Positions 41,998 through 50,761 of a stretch of 64,000 nt of DNA are shown here, piece after piece. A program made the position numbers and the translations under genes. Position 1 is the first letter of the stretch. Each line of letters opens with the position of its first letter. Under the pieces are notes generated by a model. It was not told the DNA's origin and made no database searches. It was given only the letters and a program-made list of their open reading frames with translations. The stretch is taken from contig MKRX01000005.1 of NCBI GenBank assembly GCA_001898035.1, positions 238,474-302,473 on the forward strand. The letters run 5' to 3'. The DNA is from Armatimonadetes bacterium 55-13. GTDB lineage: Bacteria > Armatimonadota > Fimbriimonadia > Fimbriimonadales > Fimbriimonadaceae.

Positions 41998-43500
41998 ATG
42001 CCCATTAAGACCGTTCCCACCCCTCAACTCATCTTTGAGAAGTCCTATCCCGGACGAATCGGCTGCAATGTGCCGGTTTGCGATACCCCCGAGGTTGACC
42101 TGCAAGCCACCTTGGGCGACCTGCGAGAGGATTTACATCTTCCCGAGATCGGTGAGCTTGATCTGCTCCGACACTTCACCAATCTCAGCCACATCAACTA
42201 CGGAATCGAAACCGGCTTCTACCCCTTGGGCTCCTGTACCATGAAGTACAACCCCAAGATTAACGAGAAGACCGCCGCGCTGCCGGGGTTTGCGAACATC
42301 CACCCGATGCAGCCCGTCGAGACGATTCCCGGAGCGCTGGACATCCTTATTGGCGTCCAGGACATGCTTTCGGAGATCACCGGCTTCGACCACATCACCC
42401 TTCAGCCCCTGGCTGGCGCTCACGGTGAGATGGCGTGTCTGATGCTGATCAAGGCCTATCATGAGGCCCGTGGCGAGGGTCATCGACACACGGTTTTCAT
42501 CCCCGACTCCGCCCATGGCACCAACCCGGCTTCGGCCGCGCGTTGTGGTTACGACGTCAAGTCGATCCCCACCGATGCCGAAGGGAACACCGACGTTGCT
42601 GCCTTGGAGAAGGCGCTGGAAGGCGAAGGCGGAAAGAACATTGCTGCCTTTATGCTGACCAACCCCTCGACCCTTGGCCTGTTCGAGCCGAATATCGAGA
42701 AGATCTGCCAGATGGTTCACGCCGTCGGCGGTCAGGTCTTCTGCGATGGCGCGAACATGAACGCGATGGTCGGCACGACCCGGCCCGGCGACCACGGTTT
42801 CGACTGTATGCACCTGAACCTCCACAAGACGTTCAGCACCCCTCACGGTGGCGGTGGCCCCGGTTGTGGCGCCATCGGTCTCCAGAAGCATCTGGAACCG
42901 TTCCTGCCCGTCCCGGTGATCCGACGCAACGAGAGCGGTGTAGTCGTCGCCGACTACACCCGACCCCATTCCATCGGTCGAGTTTCCGCATTCTATGGCC
43001 AGTTCCTGATGGAAGTTCGCGCCTACACCTACCTCCGAGCCTACGGCAAGGAGCAGATGGCCGAGATCTCTCGCCACGCGGTGCTCAATGCCAACTACGT
43101 CCGGGCCCGTCTCAAGGACGTTCTCAAACCCGCCCACGACCGCCCCTGCATGCACGAGTGCATCCTGACGGCGGAGAAGTACAAGAAGGAGCACGGCGTC
43201 CGCGCTCTCGATATCAGTAAGCGCCTAATCGACTACGGATATCACCCGCCCACCAACTACTTCCCAATGATCGTGCCCGAGTGTTTGATGATCGAGCCGA
43301 CCGAGACGGAAGCGAAGGAAACGCTCGACGCCTTCTGCGACGCCATGATCGCCATCTGTAAGGAGGCGGTAGAAACCCCCGAACTCCTCCACGACGCCCC
43401 CACCACTCAAATCGTGGGACGCCTCGACGAGACGAAGGCGGTCAAGGACCTGGACGTCCGCTGGAAGTTCGCCGACACTCGGCAACCCGTCACCGTCTAA
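41998..43500 (+). CDS. gcvPB: Glycine dehydrogenase (decarboxylating) subunit 2
   Basis: The C-terminal half of the split P protein, 500 residues. The PLP-binding Lys is Lys277 in LNLHKTFSTPHGGGGPG. GLYPLGSCTMKYNPKIN appears near the start as GFYPLGSCTMKYNPK, a strong family mark. It follows gcvPA on the same strand and ends 21 bp before murI. Confidence 0.95.
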   Translation: MPIKTVPTPQLIFEKSYPGRIGCNVPVCDTPEVDLQATLGDLREDLHLPEIGELDLLRHFTNLSHINYGIETGFYPLGSCTMKYNPKINEKTAALPGFANIHPMQPVETIPGALDILIGVQDMLSEITGFDHITLQPLAGAHGEMACLMLIKAYHEARGEGHRHTVFIPDSAHGTNPASAARCGYDVKSIPTDAEGNTDVAALEKALEGEGGKNIAAFMLTNPSTLGLFEPNIEKICQMVHAVGGQVFCDGANMNAMVGTTRPGDHGFDCMHLNLHKTFSTPHGGGGPGCGAIGLQKHLEPFLPVPVIRRNESGVVVADYTRPHSIGRVSAFYGQFLMEVRAYTYLRAYGKEQMAEISRHAVLNANYVRARLKDVLKPAHDRPCMHECILTAEKYKKEHGVRALDISKRLIDYGYHPPTNYFPMIVPECLMIEPTETEAKETLDAFCDAMIAICKEAVETPELLHDAPTTQIVGRLDETKAVKDLDVRWKFADTRQPVTV

Positions 43501-43521
43501 CAAAGGACAAAGGAGGCCGGA

Positions 43522-44316
43522 ATGAAGATTGGTATTTTCGATTCCGGCCTCGGCGGCCTCGCCGTCACCCAGGGAATCGTCAAGCGCCTGCCCCAATACG
43601 ATTACCTCTACCTAGGCGACACCAAGCGCGTTCCCTACGGCAACCGCTCCCAAGAGACCATCCACGAGTTCCTCGCCGAAGCGCTGAGCTACCTCTTCGA
43701 GAACGACTGTCAACTCATCATCATCGCCTGCAACACGGCCTCCGCCGAGGCGCTCAGAAAGAGCCAACAGGAGTATCTGCCAGCGAACTACCCCGAACGG
43801 AGAATTCTCGGTGTCCTGATCCCCGGAGCCGAAGCCGCTCTCGAAGGACATGGCGTCGAGCGAGTAGGCGTCCTTGCTACTGCAAGCACCGTTGAATCGG
43901 GCTCCTACGAGAGGGAACTCCTCCGAATCGCCCCATCCGTAACGGTATTCCAACAGCCCGCCCCCCTCTTGGTGCCCCTCGTCGAAAATGACGGCTTGAA
44001 ATATGTCGAGCCCATTCTCGCTGATTACTTAGCACCTCTCAAAGTCAACGGGGTGGAGAGACTGATCCTTGGCTGCACTCACTACTGCCTCCTGAAAGAC
44101 CAAGTGCGACGACAAATAGATGTCCCAGTCATCGCCCAGGATGAGATCGTTCCTGACAAACTTGCCGACTATCTCACTCGCCATCCCGAAATCGAAACCA
44201 AGCTAAGCCGGGGCGGAACATGCGACTATCGAGTCACCGACCTGACGAAGAGCTATCATCAATTTGCCCAACGCCTCACCGGAGAGCAGATCGATCTGCA
44301 GTTGACCCGCCTGTGA
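43522..44316 (+). CDS. murI: Glutamate racemase
   Basis: Makes D-glutamate for peptidoglycan; 264 residues. The two catalytic cysteines are visible in IIACNTAS (Cys70) and LGCTHYCLL, and the substrate loop FDSGLGGL is at the start. AAAGGAGG is a strong Shine-Dalgarno sequence. Its end overlaps the alr start by four bases (GTGA), so both racemases of wall synthesis are translationally coupled. Confidence 0.95.
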   Translation: MKIGIFDSGLGGLAVTQGIVKRLPQYDYLYLGDTKRVPYGNRSQETIHEFLAEALSYLFENDCQLIIIACNTASAEALRKSQQEYLPANYPERRILGVLIPGAEAALEGHGVERVGVLATASTVESGSYERELLRIAPSVTVFQQPAPLLVPLVENDGLKYVEPILADYLAPLKVNGVERLILGCTHYCLLKDQVRRQIDVPVIAQDEIVPDKLADYLTRHPEIETKLSRGGTCDYRVTDLTKSYHQFAQRLTGEQIDLQLTRL

Positions 44317-45458
44317 CCCACCTGTCTGAAATCCAAATCGACTCCCAAGCCCTGAGGCACAACCTAACGGCGCTCACCAACCTCTGTCAAACCGGTGTCA
44401 AAAGAGCCGCGGTGGTGAAAGGTAACGCCTACGGTCACGGATTGCCCGAAGTGGTCGCTGCCCTAGAAGGTCAAGTCGATTACTTCCAAGTCGATGACGT
44501 AGCCGAGTTGGTTGAACTCCGCAAAGTTTCCCAGACCCCCGCCCTTGTCCTCGGCTTCGTTCCCGCCTCCCGAGTGGAAGACGCCTACCGACTCGGAGCC
44601 GAATTGGCCTTGTACGATGCAGAACGTCTCCCTGCGTTTCAACGGGCCAGCGAGCAACTGGGCCGCCCCGTACTCGCCCACCTGAAAATCGACGCCCTCC
44701 TCGGCCGACAAGGCATCGTTCCCGGGCGTCTCGGCGAATTCATCCAAGAACTAGGGAAGTACCCCGGAGTCCAACTGGCGGGGGCTTACTCGCACTTCGC
44801 GAATATCGAAGACACCACCGATCTCACCCACGCCCAAGAGCAAGCAGAGTGCTTCACAAGGGCGATGCAGGAACTTGCCGGGGCTGGTTTCACGAACCTG
44901 GAACGTCACGAATCCGCGACGTCGGGCTTGATGGCTTACGAGCCCTCCCGACCAGGCAACACCATCGTCCGGATCGGCGTCGGTCTCTACGGCCTCTACC
45001 CGTCAAACGCCTTAGAGCGCTCGCACCGCCAACTCGCGCTCAAACCCGTTATGAAGTGGGTCACCCACCTTGCCCAAGTCAAAACGCTTCCCGCCAAGCA
45101 TCCCGTCGGCTACGGCTTGACCTACATCACCTCCCAAGAAACCCGAGTGGGGATCGTTCCGCAGGGCTACAGTGACGGCTATGACCGTGGACTCTCAAAC
45201 TCGGGAGACGTGCTTGTGAGAGGGAAGCGCTGTCCCGTGATCGGCCGAGTTGCCATGAACATGTTCGCCGTCGATCTCTCCGCGGTTCCCGAATCCCAAT
45301 CCGAAGATGAAGTCGTCCTCCTCGGAACCCAAGGCGAAGACTGCATCACCGCCGAAGAAATCGCCCAACGAATCGGCACCATCAACTACGAGGTCGTAAC
45401 CCGCATCTCCCCCCTCCTTCCCCGAGTGAGGCAATCCACGCGAGTGAACGAGGAATGA
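44313..45458 (+). CDS. alr: Alanine racemase
   Basis: PLP enzyme that makes D-alanine for peptidoglycan, 381 residues from the GTG at 44313. The PLP Lys36 is in VVKGNAYGHG, and the second catalytic Tyr is expected in GYSDGYDRGLSN. The middle segment usually read as KIDTGMGRLG is KIDALLGRQG here, a divergent form. The frame extends upstream through murI but without family similarity. It overlaps murI upstream and the lipoate ligase gene downstream by 4 bp each. Confidence 0.9.
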   Translation: MTHLSEIQIDSQALRHNLTALTNLCQTGVKRAAVVKGNAYGHGLPEVVAALEGQVDYFQVDDVAELVELRKVSQTPALVLGFVPASRVEDAYRLGAELALYDAERLPAFQRASEQLGRPVLAHLKIDALLGRQGIVPGRLGEFIQELGKYPGVQLAGAYSHFANIEDTTDLTHAQEQAECFTRAMQELAGAGFTNLERHESATSGLMAYEPSRPGNTIVRIGVGLYGLYPSNALERSHRQLALKPVMKWVTHLAQVKTLPAKHPVGYGLTYITSQETRVGIVPQGYSDGYDRGLSNSGDVLVRGKRCPVIGRVAMNMFAVDLSAVPESQSEDEVVLLGTQGEDCITAEEIAQRIGTINYEVVTRISPLLPRVRQSTRVNEE

Positions 45459-46105
45459 AGTTCGTCGTCGACGGCACTCACGATGGTGTGGTCAATATGG
45501 CTCGCGATGTCGAACTGAGAGACCAAGCCGACCAGGGAGAATTCGGCTGCCGCGTCTATTTCTGGTCCGGCCCCTGGGTCACACTCGGCCGCTTCCAATC
45601 TGCCCCGAAAGACCTCATCGACCCAACCGCCATCGAATGGATCGTCCGTCCCACCGGCGGCAAAGCCGTCCTCCACGGCCATGACGTGACCGTCGGACTC
45701 GCCGCCCCGCTCGCCCAAATCGGCTGCTCATCCCGAGAACTTAAGCGCGCCTACCGGGCCCTCATTCTTCCTCTCGTCTCCGCCCTTAGAGAGTGTGGCG
45801 TCCCGTGTGTCCTCGCCGAAGGCACCATCCACGAGAGCAAAGGCATCCGAACCTCCGATTGCTTCGCCTTCAATTCCGCCAATGACGTGGTGGACGAGAT
45901 CACCGGAATCAAAGTCTGCGGTTGCGCCTTGCAACTCACTGAAACCTCCGTCCTGCTCCAAGCCAGCATCCCCTACACCCAACCCCTTGTCGATCCATCG
46001 AGCGTCATTCGGGAAGCCGCCCCCGGCCAAAGTGCCGAGTGGGACCCTCAGGGTTTCCCCGAGAAACTAGAACTGGCCCTGCGGTACAACCTAGTTCATG
46101 TCTGA
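45455..46105 (+). CDS. Lipoate-protein ligase A-like protein
   Basis: The 216-residue protein has the BPL/LplA/LipB catalytic fold. The key motifs are RPTGGKAVLHGHDVT (the RRTGGG region) and GIKVCGCALQ, which contains the catalytic Lys. It is short and lacks the C-terminal accessory domain of E. coli LplA, so it may need a partner or act as a transferase. It sits in the same run as gcvH, the likely lipoylation target. The ATG overlaps the alr stop by four bases. Confidence 0.83.
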   Translation: MKFVVDGTHDGVVNMARDVELRDQADQGEFGCRVYFWSGPWVTLGRFQSAPKDLIDPTAIEWIVRPTGGKAVLHGHDVTVGLAAPLAQIGCSSRELKRAYRALILPLVSALRECGVPCVLAEGTIHESKGIRTSDCFAFNSANDVVDEITGIKVCGCALQLTETSVLLQASIPYTQPLVDPSSVIREAAPGQSAEWDPQGFPEKLELALRYNLVHV

Positions 46106-46610
46106 GGCCGTTCCTCCTCCTAAGAAGCCAATCTGGCAGGAGTTCCGAGAGTTTTCGATCAAGGGAAACGTGATCGACCTGACCGTTGGTGTCATCATCG
46201 GCGCCGCCTTCACCAAAATCGTCAACTCCATCGTCGAGGACCTCGTCATGCCCCCACTCGGCGTCATCCTCGGGCGCGTTGACTTCACAAACCTGTACAT
46301 CCTTCTTCCGGGCCAAGAGGCAAAGATCGCAAAGGCGCCCGCACCACTGAACTCATTGGCGGACTACAAAGCCGCAGGCATCGCGACCTTCAACTACGGC
46401 CAATTCCTCAGTAACGTCGTCCAGTTCGTGATCATCGCCTTCTGCGTCTTCCTTATGGTCAGGACGATCAACCGGCTCAGAATCCATTTCGGCGAACAGC
46501 CCCCCACCCCCGTCAAGAAGCGGCCCTGCCCCTTCTGCCTGACCGAGATTCCGGAAGAAGCCTCCAGGTGCGCCTACTGCACCAGCGAAGTCCCCGCGGT
46601 GTCCACTTAA
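46098..46610 (+). CDS. mscL: Large-conductance mechanosensitive channel MscL, zinc-ribbon tail
   Basis: Channel that opens under hypo-osmotic stress; 170 residues. The N-terminal helix (EFREFSIKGNVIDLTVGVIIGAAF), PPLGVILG and the second membrane helix (FVIIAFCVFLMVRTINRLR) are all clear. The C terminus carries a CxxC...CxxC ribbon (Cys144, 147, 158, 161), seen in some lineages but absent in E. coli. It overlaps the ligase gene by eight bases and ends at a terminator. Confidence 0.94.
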   Translation: MSEAVPPPKKPIWQEFREFSIKGNVIDLTVGVIIGAAFTKIVNSIVEDLVMPPLGVILGRVDFTNLYILLPGQEAKIAKAPAPLNSLADYKAAGIATFNYGQFLSNVVQFVIIAFCVFLMVRTINRLRIHFGEQPPTPVKKRPCPFCLTEIPEEASRCAYCTSEVPAVST

Positions 46611-46614
46611 AACA

Positions 46615-46647
46615 AAATCGGGATCTACCAATGGCAGATCCCGATTT
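46615..46647. terminator. Terminator between mscL and rpoD
   Basis: A perfect 12-bp stem (AAATCGGGATCT / AGATCCCGATTT) with a 9-nt loop, flanked by A-rich and T-rich sides. It serves the two convergent genes. Confidence 0.85.
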
Positions 46648-46670
46648 GTCGCTTAACCTAGCCTCGAACT

Positions 46671-47837
46671 TTAGCTCGGAGTAGGCGTAATGGTGAAGCC
46701 CTGGGAAGAGAGCTCTTGCCCGATATGGCGAAGCTTCTTCATCGCTCGAAGCTCGATCTGACGAACGCGCTCGCGAGTAACGTTAAGCTCGCTACCGACC
46801 TCTTCCAAGGTTCGAGACCGACCGTCATCCAGCCCGAATCGAAGTCGAACGACGTCTCGCTCTCGGCTCGTCAAACGACCGAGAATGCCGTCGATCTCCT
46901 CGCGTCGAATAAGCGTCCAAGTGACGTCGCCCGGCGTCGGCATGTTCGTGCTCTGCACGAAGTCGCCAATGCTCGAGTTGTCCTTTTCGCCAACCGGCGT
47001 CTCCAAGGAAATCGGCTCAACCGCCACGCGCATCATTTCACGAACGCGGTCGACGGAGAGGCCAACCTCTCGGGAGATCTCTTCTTCGGTTGCCTCTCGC
47101 TGAAGCTCTTGCTGCAAGCGGGAAGCGGTCTTGACGACCTTGTTGATGAGTTCCGCGACATAAACGGGGATACGAATCGTTCGACCCTGATTGATGATCG
47201 CACGAGCAATCGCTCGGCGAATCCACCAAGTCGCATAGGTGCTGAATCGGAAACCTTTCGACCAGTCGAACTTCTCGACGGCGCGAATAAGACCCAGGTT
47301 GCCTTCTTGAATCAGATCGGCAAGCGGGATACCTCTCGCGTTGTACTTCTTAGCAATGCTGACAACCAATCGTAGGTTAGATTCGATCAGGTGTCGCTTT
47401 GCTTCCATACCCTCCGACTCGATGCGTCGGAGAACCATCGTGGTAAGTTCTTTAGGGCGGCCCATGTGAGCAAGCTCACTTCTTTGCAGAAGGCGGAGCA
47501 ACTCAGCATTTTTGCCCTTGTCGGCCAGTTCCTTCGCCATAACGCGCACCGCAAGGTGCACTTCCTGTTCTGGCGTCAGCAGCGAAGCGCGGCGGGTTTG
47601 CCGCATCCACATTTCGAGCTCTTCCGAGTCATCATGGGTACGGGATTCCTCTTCGCCTTCCTCGGTCTCCTCCTCTGCATCGGCAAGAGCAAGAAGATCG
47701 TCTTCAGCGGGTTCCGCTTGCGGATCCTCCAGGAGCGGGTTGGCGCTGGCTTCCGCAAAGGAATGTCGGCCGGGAGTGCGAACGGTGATCGCGCGGCCTC
47801 TTCGCGGCGGTGTTGCTAACCCATTTTCTACTGGCAT
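46671..47837 (-). CDS. rpoD: RNA polymerase primary sigma factor (RpoD/SigA)
   Basis: The 388-residue sigma-70 protein has region 2 ([39 protein letters not shown]...[16 protein letters not shown]), region 3 and region 4 ([20 protein letters not shown]...TRERVRQIE). The acidic N terminus is short, with no E. coli-type insertion. The ATG at 47837 is preferred over the GTG at 47879. A consensus promoter lies about 150 bases upstream and a possible second -10 six bases before the ATG. Confidence 0.94.
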   Translation of the reverse strand: MPVENGLATPPRRGRAITVRTPGRHSFAEASANPLLEDPQAEPAEDDLLALADAEEETEEGEEESRTHDDSEELEMWMRQTRRASLLTPEQEVHLAVRVMAKELADKGKNAELLRLLQRSELAHMGRPKELTTMVLRRIESEGMEAKRHLIESNLRLVVSIAKKYNARGIPLADLIQEGNLGLIRAVEKFDWSKGFRFSTYATWWIRRAIARAIINQGRTIRIPVYVAELINKVVKTASRLQQELQREATEEEISREVGLSVDRVREMMRVAVEPISLETPVGEKDNSSIGDFVQSTNMPTPGDVTWTLIRREEIDGILGRLTSRERDVVRLRFGLDDGRSRTLEEVGSELNVTRERVRQIELRAMKKLRHIGQELSSQGFTITPTPS

Positions 47838-47843
47838 GCTGCT

Positions 47844-47849
47844 TCTATA
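47844..47849 (-). promoter_or_regulatory. -10-like TATAGA, possible leaderless rpoD start
   Basis: TATAGA ends exactly six bases before the ATG at 47837, so a second, leaderless transcript is possible. GGAGG 13 bases upstream could serve the longer transcript. Confidence 0.4.
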
Positions 47850-47855
47850 ACCTCC

Positions 47856-47877
47856 GAGTCTTAACTTTGTAAGACTC
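47856..47877 (-). other. Inverted repeat just upstream of rpoD
   Basis: GAGTCTTA / TAAGACTC form a perfect 8-bp stem with a 6-nt loop. It lies in the leader of the transcript from the distal promoter and over the -35 area of the proximal box, so it could be an operator or a leader hairpin. Confidence 0.55.
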
Positions 47878-47990
47878 ACTCATCGTTGGCCGGTCGAGCC
47901 CATTTTTTCACCGTTGAAGAACCGGGTCTCCGGACCGAATATTCAAAATAAAAGCCCGCTGCTTAAACCGCTAAGGTTTGGCCGCGAACC

Positions 47991-48019
47991 ACATTAACAC
48001 AATGACCAACCGATGTCAA
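47991..48019 (-). promoter_or_regulatory. Sigma-70 type promoter of rpoD
   Basis: On the minus strand TTGACA (48019-48014) and TAATGT (47996-47991) are exactly 17 bases apart. Transcription would start near 47985, giving a leader of about 150 nt before the rpoD ATG. Confidence 0.75.
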
Positions 48020-48142
48020 GAACGGTAAAGTTCCAACTCTATGCCTGATCGAAGTATCGATCTTCTTTAGCAGCAGGTTTTGTGCCAACTGTTTCTTACA
48101 GACGTGAGCCCCGGTACACTCCGTTGCAGATTCGTCCAATTT

Positions 48143-49198
48143 CTATTGCATTGTACGAAGCTTTTCGACGGCAGTTCGCAGTTCCTTCACCAAATTGGCC
48201 GTGCTAACCTTGGAATTATACTTTCCAAAGCTAATCCTCACCGTGCCCCTAAGCCACTCCGGCTCAAGGCCAAGGGCGGTTAGCACATGGCTTGGTTCAG
48301 TCGAACGTGAACTGCAAGCAGCCCCACTACTGATGGCATAACCTGCTCGATCCGCTTCAACGACAAGTGTCTCTCCCTCCACGCCGAGGAAGCTAAGACT
48401 CACGATATAAGGAGACGTTTGATCTCCTTGGTTCAGTTTGACGTCGGAGATTTTCAAGAGTTCTTCTAGGGCTAAAGCCCTTAGGTCTTTTGCCATCTCG
48501 TAATCGGCTTCCATCTCATCAAGAGCGATCGCCGCCGCCATACCCATTCCGACAATCGCGGGCACATTCAATGTTCCGGCCCGAAGTCCCATTTCTTGCT
48601 CCCCTCCAAACAGGTAAGGAGAAGGGAATAGATCGCGGCTATGAAGCGCCCCGATTCCCTTGGGGCCATAGAACTTGTGGGCGCTGAAAGATGCCAAATC
48701 ATAAGCAACCTCATCGACACGAATCTTTCCCACTGCCTGAGTGATATCGCGAAACAGCCGATTGGCTCCTGCTGGCGGTTCCAAGATGGCCCCAGTCTCG
48801 TTGTTCACCAGCATCACCACCGCCATCTCATAGGGAGTGGAAGGACCCGAAATCCGATAGCCCTCGTTTGCAAAGGTTCTGGGACCGAGAACGGCATTCG
48901 CCTCATAAATCGAAGAGTGCTCAAAGGGCGAACAGACCCAGCCATCGGTCTGGTGGAGAACCCAATTGTTTGCCTCGGTTGCCCCCGACGTAAAAACGAT
49001 TTCTGACGGATCTCCCGCTCCTACCAACCGAGCGACTCTTTCGCGGGCCAACTGGACCGCCGCCTCTACTCGTCTCCCAAAGCCGTGAATCGAATTCGCA
49101 TTGCCAAACGCCTCACCAAAATAGGGCAGCATCTCCTCAAGAACTCGAGGATCGACGGGAGTCGTGGCGGCGTTATCGAAATATCGATCAAGTGACAT
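48143..49198 (-). CDS. Cysteine desulfurase (NifS/IscS family)
   Basis: PLP enzyme that supplies sulfur for Fe-S clusters or thiolated tRNA; 351 residues. RYFDNAATTPVD at the start, FTSGATEANN, the PLP-Lys175 in SAHKFYGPKG and the sulfur-carrying Cys in SSGAACSS are visible. The short Cys loop fits class I. The ATG at 49198 is used because the longer frame to 49243 runs into the sucD terminator. No iscU, iscR or mnmA gene is next to it. Confidence 0.92.
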   Translation of the reverse strand: MSLDRYFDNAATTPVDPRVLEEMLPYFGEAFGNANSIHGFGRRVEAAVQLARERVARLVGAGDPSEIVFTSGATEANNWVLHQTDGWVCSPFEHSSIYEANAVLGPRTFANEGYRISGPSTPYEMAVVMLVNNETGAILEPPAGANRLFRDITQAVGKIRVDEVAYDLASFSAHKFYGPKGIGALHSRDLFPSPYLFGGEQEMGLRAGTLNVPAIVGMGMAAAIALDEMEADYEMAKDLRALALEELLKISDVKLNQGDQTSPYIVSLSFLGVEGETLVVEADRAGYAISSGAACSSRSTEPSHVLTALGLEPEWLRGTVRISFGKYNSKVSTANLVKELRTAVEKLRTMQ

Positions 49199-49233
49199 GG
49201 CCAAGTCGATTGTGAACCAGCCGCAAAAGAAAA

Positions 49234-49263
49234 GGGTCGCCAACGCAATTTCGTTGGCGACCC
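49234..49263 (-). terminator. Rho-independent terminator after sucD
   Basis: GGGTCGCCAACG / CGTTGGCGACCC form a perfect 12-bp stem with a 6-nt loop. On the minus strand TTTTCTTTT follows. It lies 23 bases past the sucD stop. Confidence 0.9.
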
Positions 49264-49285
49264 TTCACAACGTCGAAGAGAATTC

Positions 49286-50173
49286 TTAAGAAGTAACCGA
49301 AACCTTCGCGAGGGCGGCCTTGACCAACTCCGCCACATCGCTCGTCTTGTCCGCAACCGCCGCGCCTGCGGCAAGCAGAGCATCGACCTTCGACTGAGGC
49401 GTCCCCGAATTACCGGAGATGATGGCGCCCGCGTGGCCCATGCGCTTTCCAGGGGGTGCCGTGCGGCCCGAGATGAATCCAACAACCGGCTTCGACATCG
49501 TCTTCACGAATTCGCAAGCGTCCTCTTCGTCGGAGCCACCGATCTCGCCCACCATCACCACCGCCTTCGTCGCCGGGTCGGCTTCGAACATCTGCATGAC
49601 TTCGATGAATCGCGTTCCCGGAAGAGGGTCTCCGCCGATACCAACGCAGGTGGTCTGGCCGAGATTGGCTCGAGTCAGCTCCCATACGATTTCGTAGGTA
49701 AGGGTGCCGCTGCGGCTCACGAGACCGATGGGCCCGGGAGTGAAGATATGGCCGGGCATGATGCCCATCTTGCACTCGCCCGGAGTGATGATGCCGGCGC
49801 AGTTGCCGCCGAGTAGTCGAGTCGTTCCGTTGGTCTTCAGCCGGTTGACCACACGAACCATGTCCTGAACCGGAATACCTTCCGTGATCAGGGAGACGAA
49901 GGGAACGCCTGCGTCTTCGTACTCAAGCACGGAGTCGGCCGCAAAAGGAGCGGGAACGAAGATGAGGCCAGCATCCGCTTGGGTTGCCGCTACCGCTTCG
50001 GCGACGGAGTCGAAGATCGGTACCCCAAGATGCTCGGTGCCACCCTTTCCAGGAGTTACGCCAGCGACGACATTGGTGCCGTACTCAATCATCTGCTTCG
50101 CATGGAAGCCGCCTTCACGACCCGTCATGCCGCTGATCACGACGCGAGAATTCTTATCAACAAGGATGGCCAT
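49286..50173 (-). CDS. sucD: Succinate--CoA ligase [ADP-forming] alpha subunit
   Basis: TCA-cycle enzyme subunit of 295 residues. The CoA-binding N-terminal domain begins [20 protein letters not shown], the [20 protein letters not shown] segment is typical, and the phosphorylated His is in [11 protein letters not shown]. The beta subunit sucC, usually just upstream, is absent; a riboswitch region lies there instead. The start at 50173 is supported by GG-TATTCT eight bases upstream. Confidence 0.94.
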   Translation of the reverse strand: MAILVDKNSRVVISGMTGREGGFHAKQMIEYGTNVVAGVTPGKGGTEHLGVPIFDSVAEAVAATQADAGLIFVPAPFAADSVLEYEDAGVPFVSLITEGIPVQDMVRVVNRLKTNGTTRLLGGNCAGIITPGECKMGIMPGHIFTPGPIGLVSRSGTLTYEIVWELTRANLGQTTCVGIGGDPLPGTRFIEVMQMFEADPATKAVVMVGEIGGSDEEDACEFVKTMSKPVVGFISGRTAPPGKRMGHAGAIISGNSGTPQSKVDALLAAGAAVADKTSDVAELVKAALAKVSVTS

Positions 50174-50181
50174 TGAGATAA

Positions 50182-50187
50182 AGAATA
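50182..50187 (-). promoter_or_regulatory. -10-like TATTCT, near-leaderless sucD
   Basis: GG-TATTCT ends eight bases before the ATG at 50173 on the minus strand. No Shine-Dalgarno sequence is seen. Confidence 0.5.
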
Positions 50188-50314
50188 CCGAACTGCACAA
50201 GCTGGTGAGTCTCAAGACCAGGATTTGATGCTGGAAAGAAGGAGAGGTGAGACAGCGGGAATTTCTAATTTATCCTCGCATTAGAGATTGGGAACGATTC
50301 CCCCATATTCGTGG

Positions 50315-50320
50315 TAGAGT
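50315..50320 (+). promoter_or_regulatory. -10-like TAGAGT before the riboswitch
   Basis: GG-TAGAGT lies about 30 bases upstream of the riboswitch, which would start the leader near 50327. Confidence 0.4.
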
Positions 50321-50351
50321 AACTTCGTGGCTGCAAAGCCAAACGTCTAAT

Positions 50352-50472
50352 TTTTCGAGAGATCGAAAGAGCGGGGGACCCGTTCGTTAGGGGTGAATGG
50401 ATTCGGAAGCGTTTCCTAGGGTAACTCTTGGCCCGAACCCGACAGCTAACCCCGTAGACGCAGCGAGAGTCG
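50352..50472 (+). ncRNA. c-di-AMP riboswitch (ydaO-yuaA type)
   Basis: The plus strand carries the conserved blocks of this class in order: GCGGGGGACCC at 50371-50381, AGGGGTGAAT at 50389-50398, TAGGGTAACTC at 50417-50427, and CCCGAACCCGACAGCTAACC at 50432-50451. CGTAGACG follows at 50453-50460. This riboswitch senses cyclic di-AMP and normally controls wall-hydrolase, potassium or osmolyte genes. Here the next coding gene downstream is hisB, about 290 bases away. Confidence 0.92.
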
Positions 50473-50475
50473 GGA

Positions 50476-50745
50476 TAGTCGTTTAGAAGGCCGTTCCTCG
50501 GTCTTATATTTGGGTGAACAATGTCGTTCGCTATGCCCAGCGCCTTCTGACTTCAGCCTTGCGGCCATAGGTGACGCGTTGGCGTGCCATGTGGTTTGGC
50601 TGCAATGAAGCAGTGATTCGCCATAGGACACAGCTTCCGCGCCGCTTGTCAGTAGCACCTCCTGTTGAGCTGGGCCTTCCGTGAGGGAGGCCCCCATAAC
50701 CAGTCGAGGGTCCCTTTTCATCCTTCTTTCAGGACCTAGGCAGGT
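50476..50745 (+). other. Structured non-coding region between riboswitch and hisB
   Basis: No plus-strand ORF of useful length exists here. Several complementary segments are seen: AGAAGGC (50486) with GCCTTCT (50542) enclosing GTGAAC/GTTCGC, CTTCAGCC (50551) with GGCTG and TGAAG (50598-50609), and GGGCCTTCC/GGGAGGCCC around GTGA (50672-50693). The sequence GCCATAGG occurs twice. The last hairpin could be the riboswitch terminator, but no T run follows at once. I do not recognise a known RNA family. Confidence 0.5.
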
Positions 50746-50761
50746 ATAACCCTAACTCACC

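Larger units (their letters stand above)
47838..48142. other. 305-bp region upstream of rpoD
   Basis: The gap between rpoD and the cysteine desulfurase gene has no convincing ORF. It holds the distal rpoD promoter at 47991-48019, the inverted repeat at 47856-47877 and AT-rich leader sequence. The rest shows no recognised element. Confidence 0.5.

Noticed and set aside
50446-50721. 91-codon minus-strand ORF over the riboswitch and the structured region
   Set aside because: It runs antisense to a conserved aptamer, is rich in Arg, Ser and His with no domain-like pattern and lacks a Shine-Dalgarno sequence. It is likely a by-product of structured RNA.
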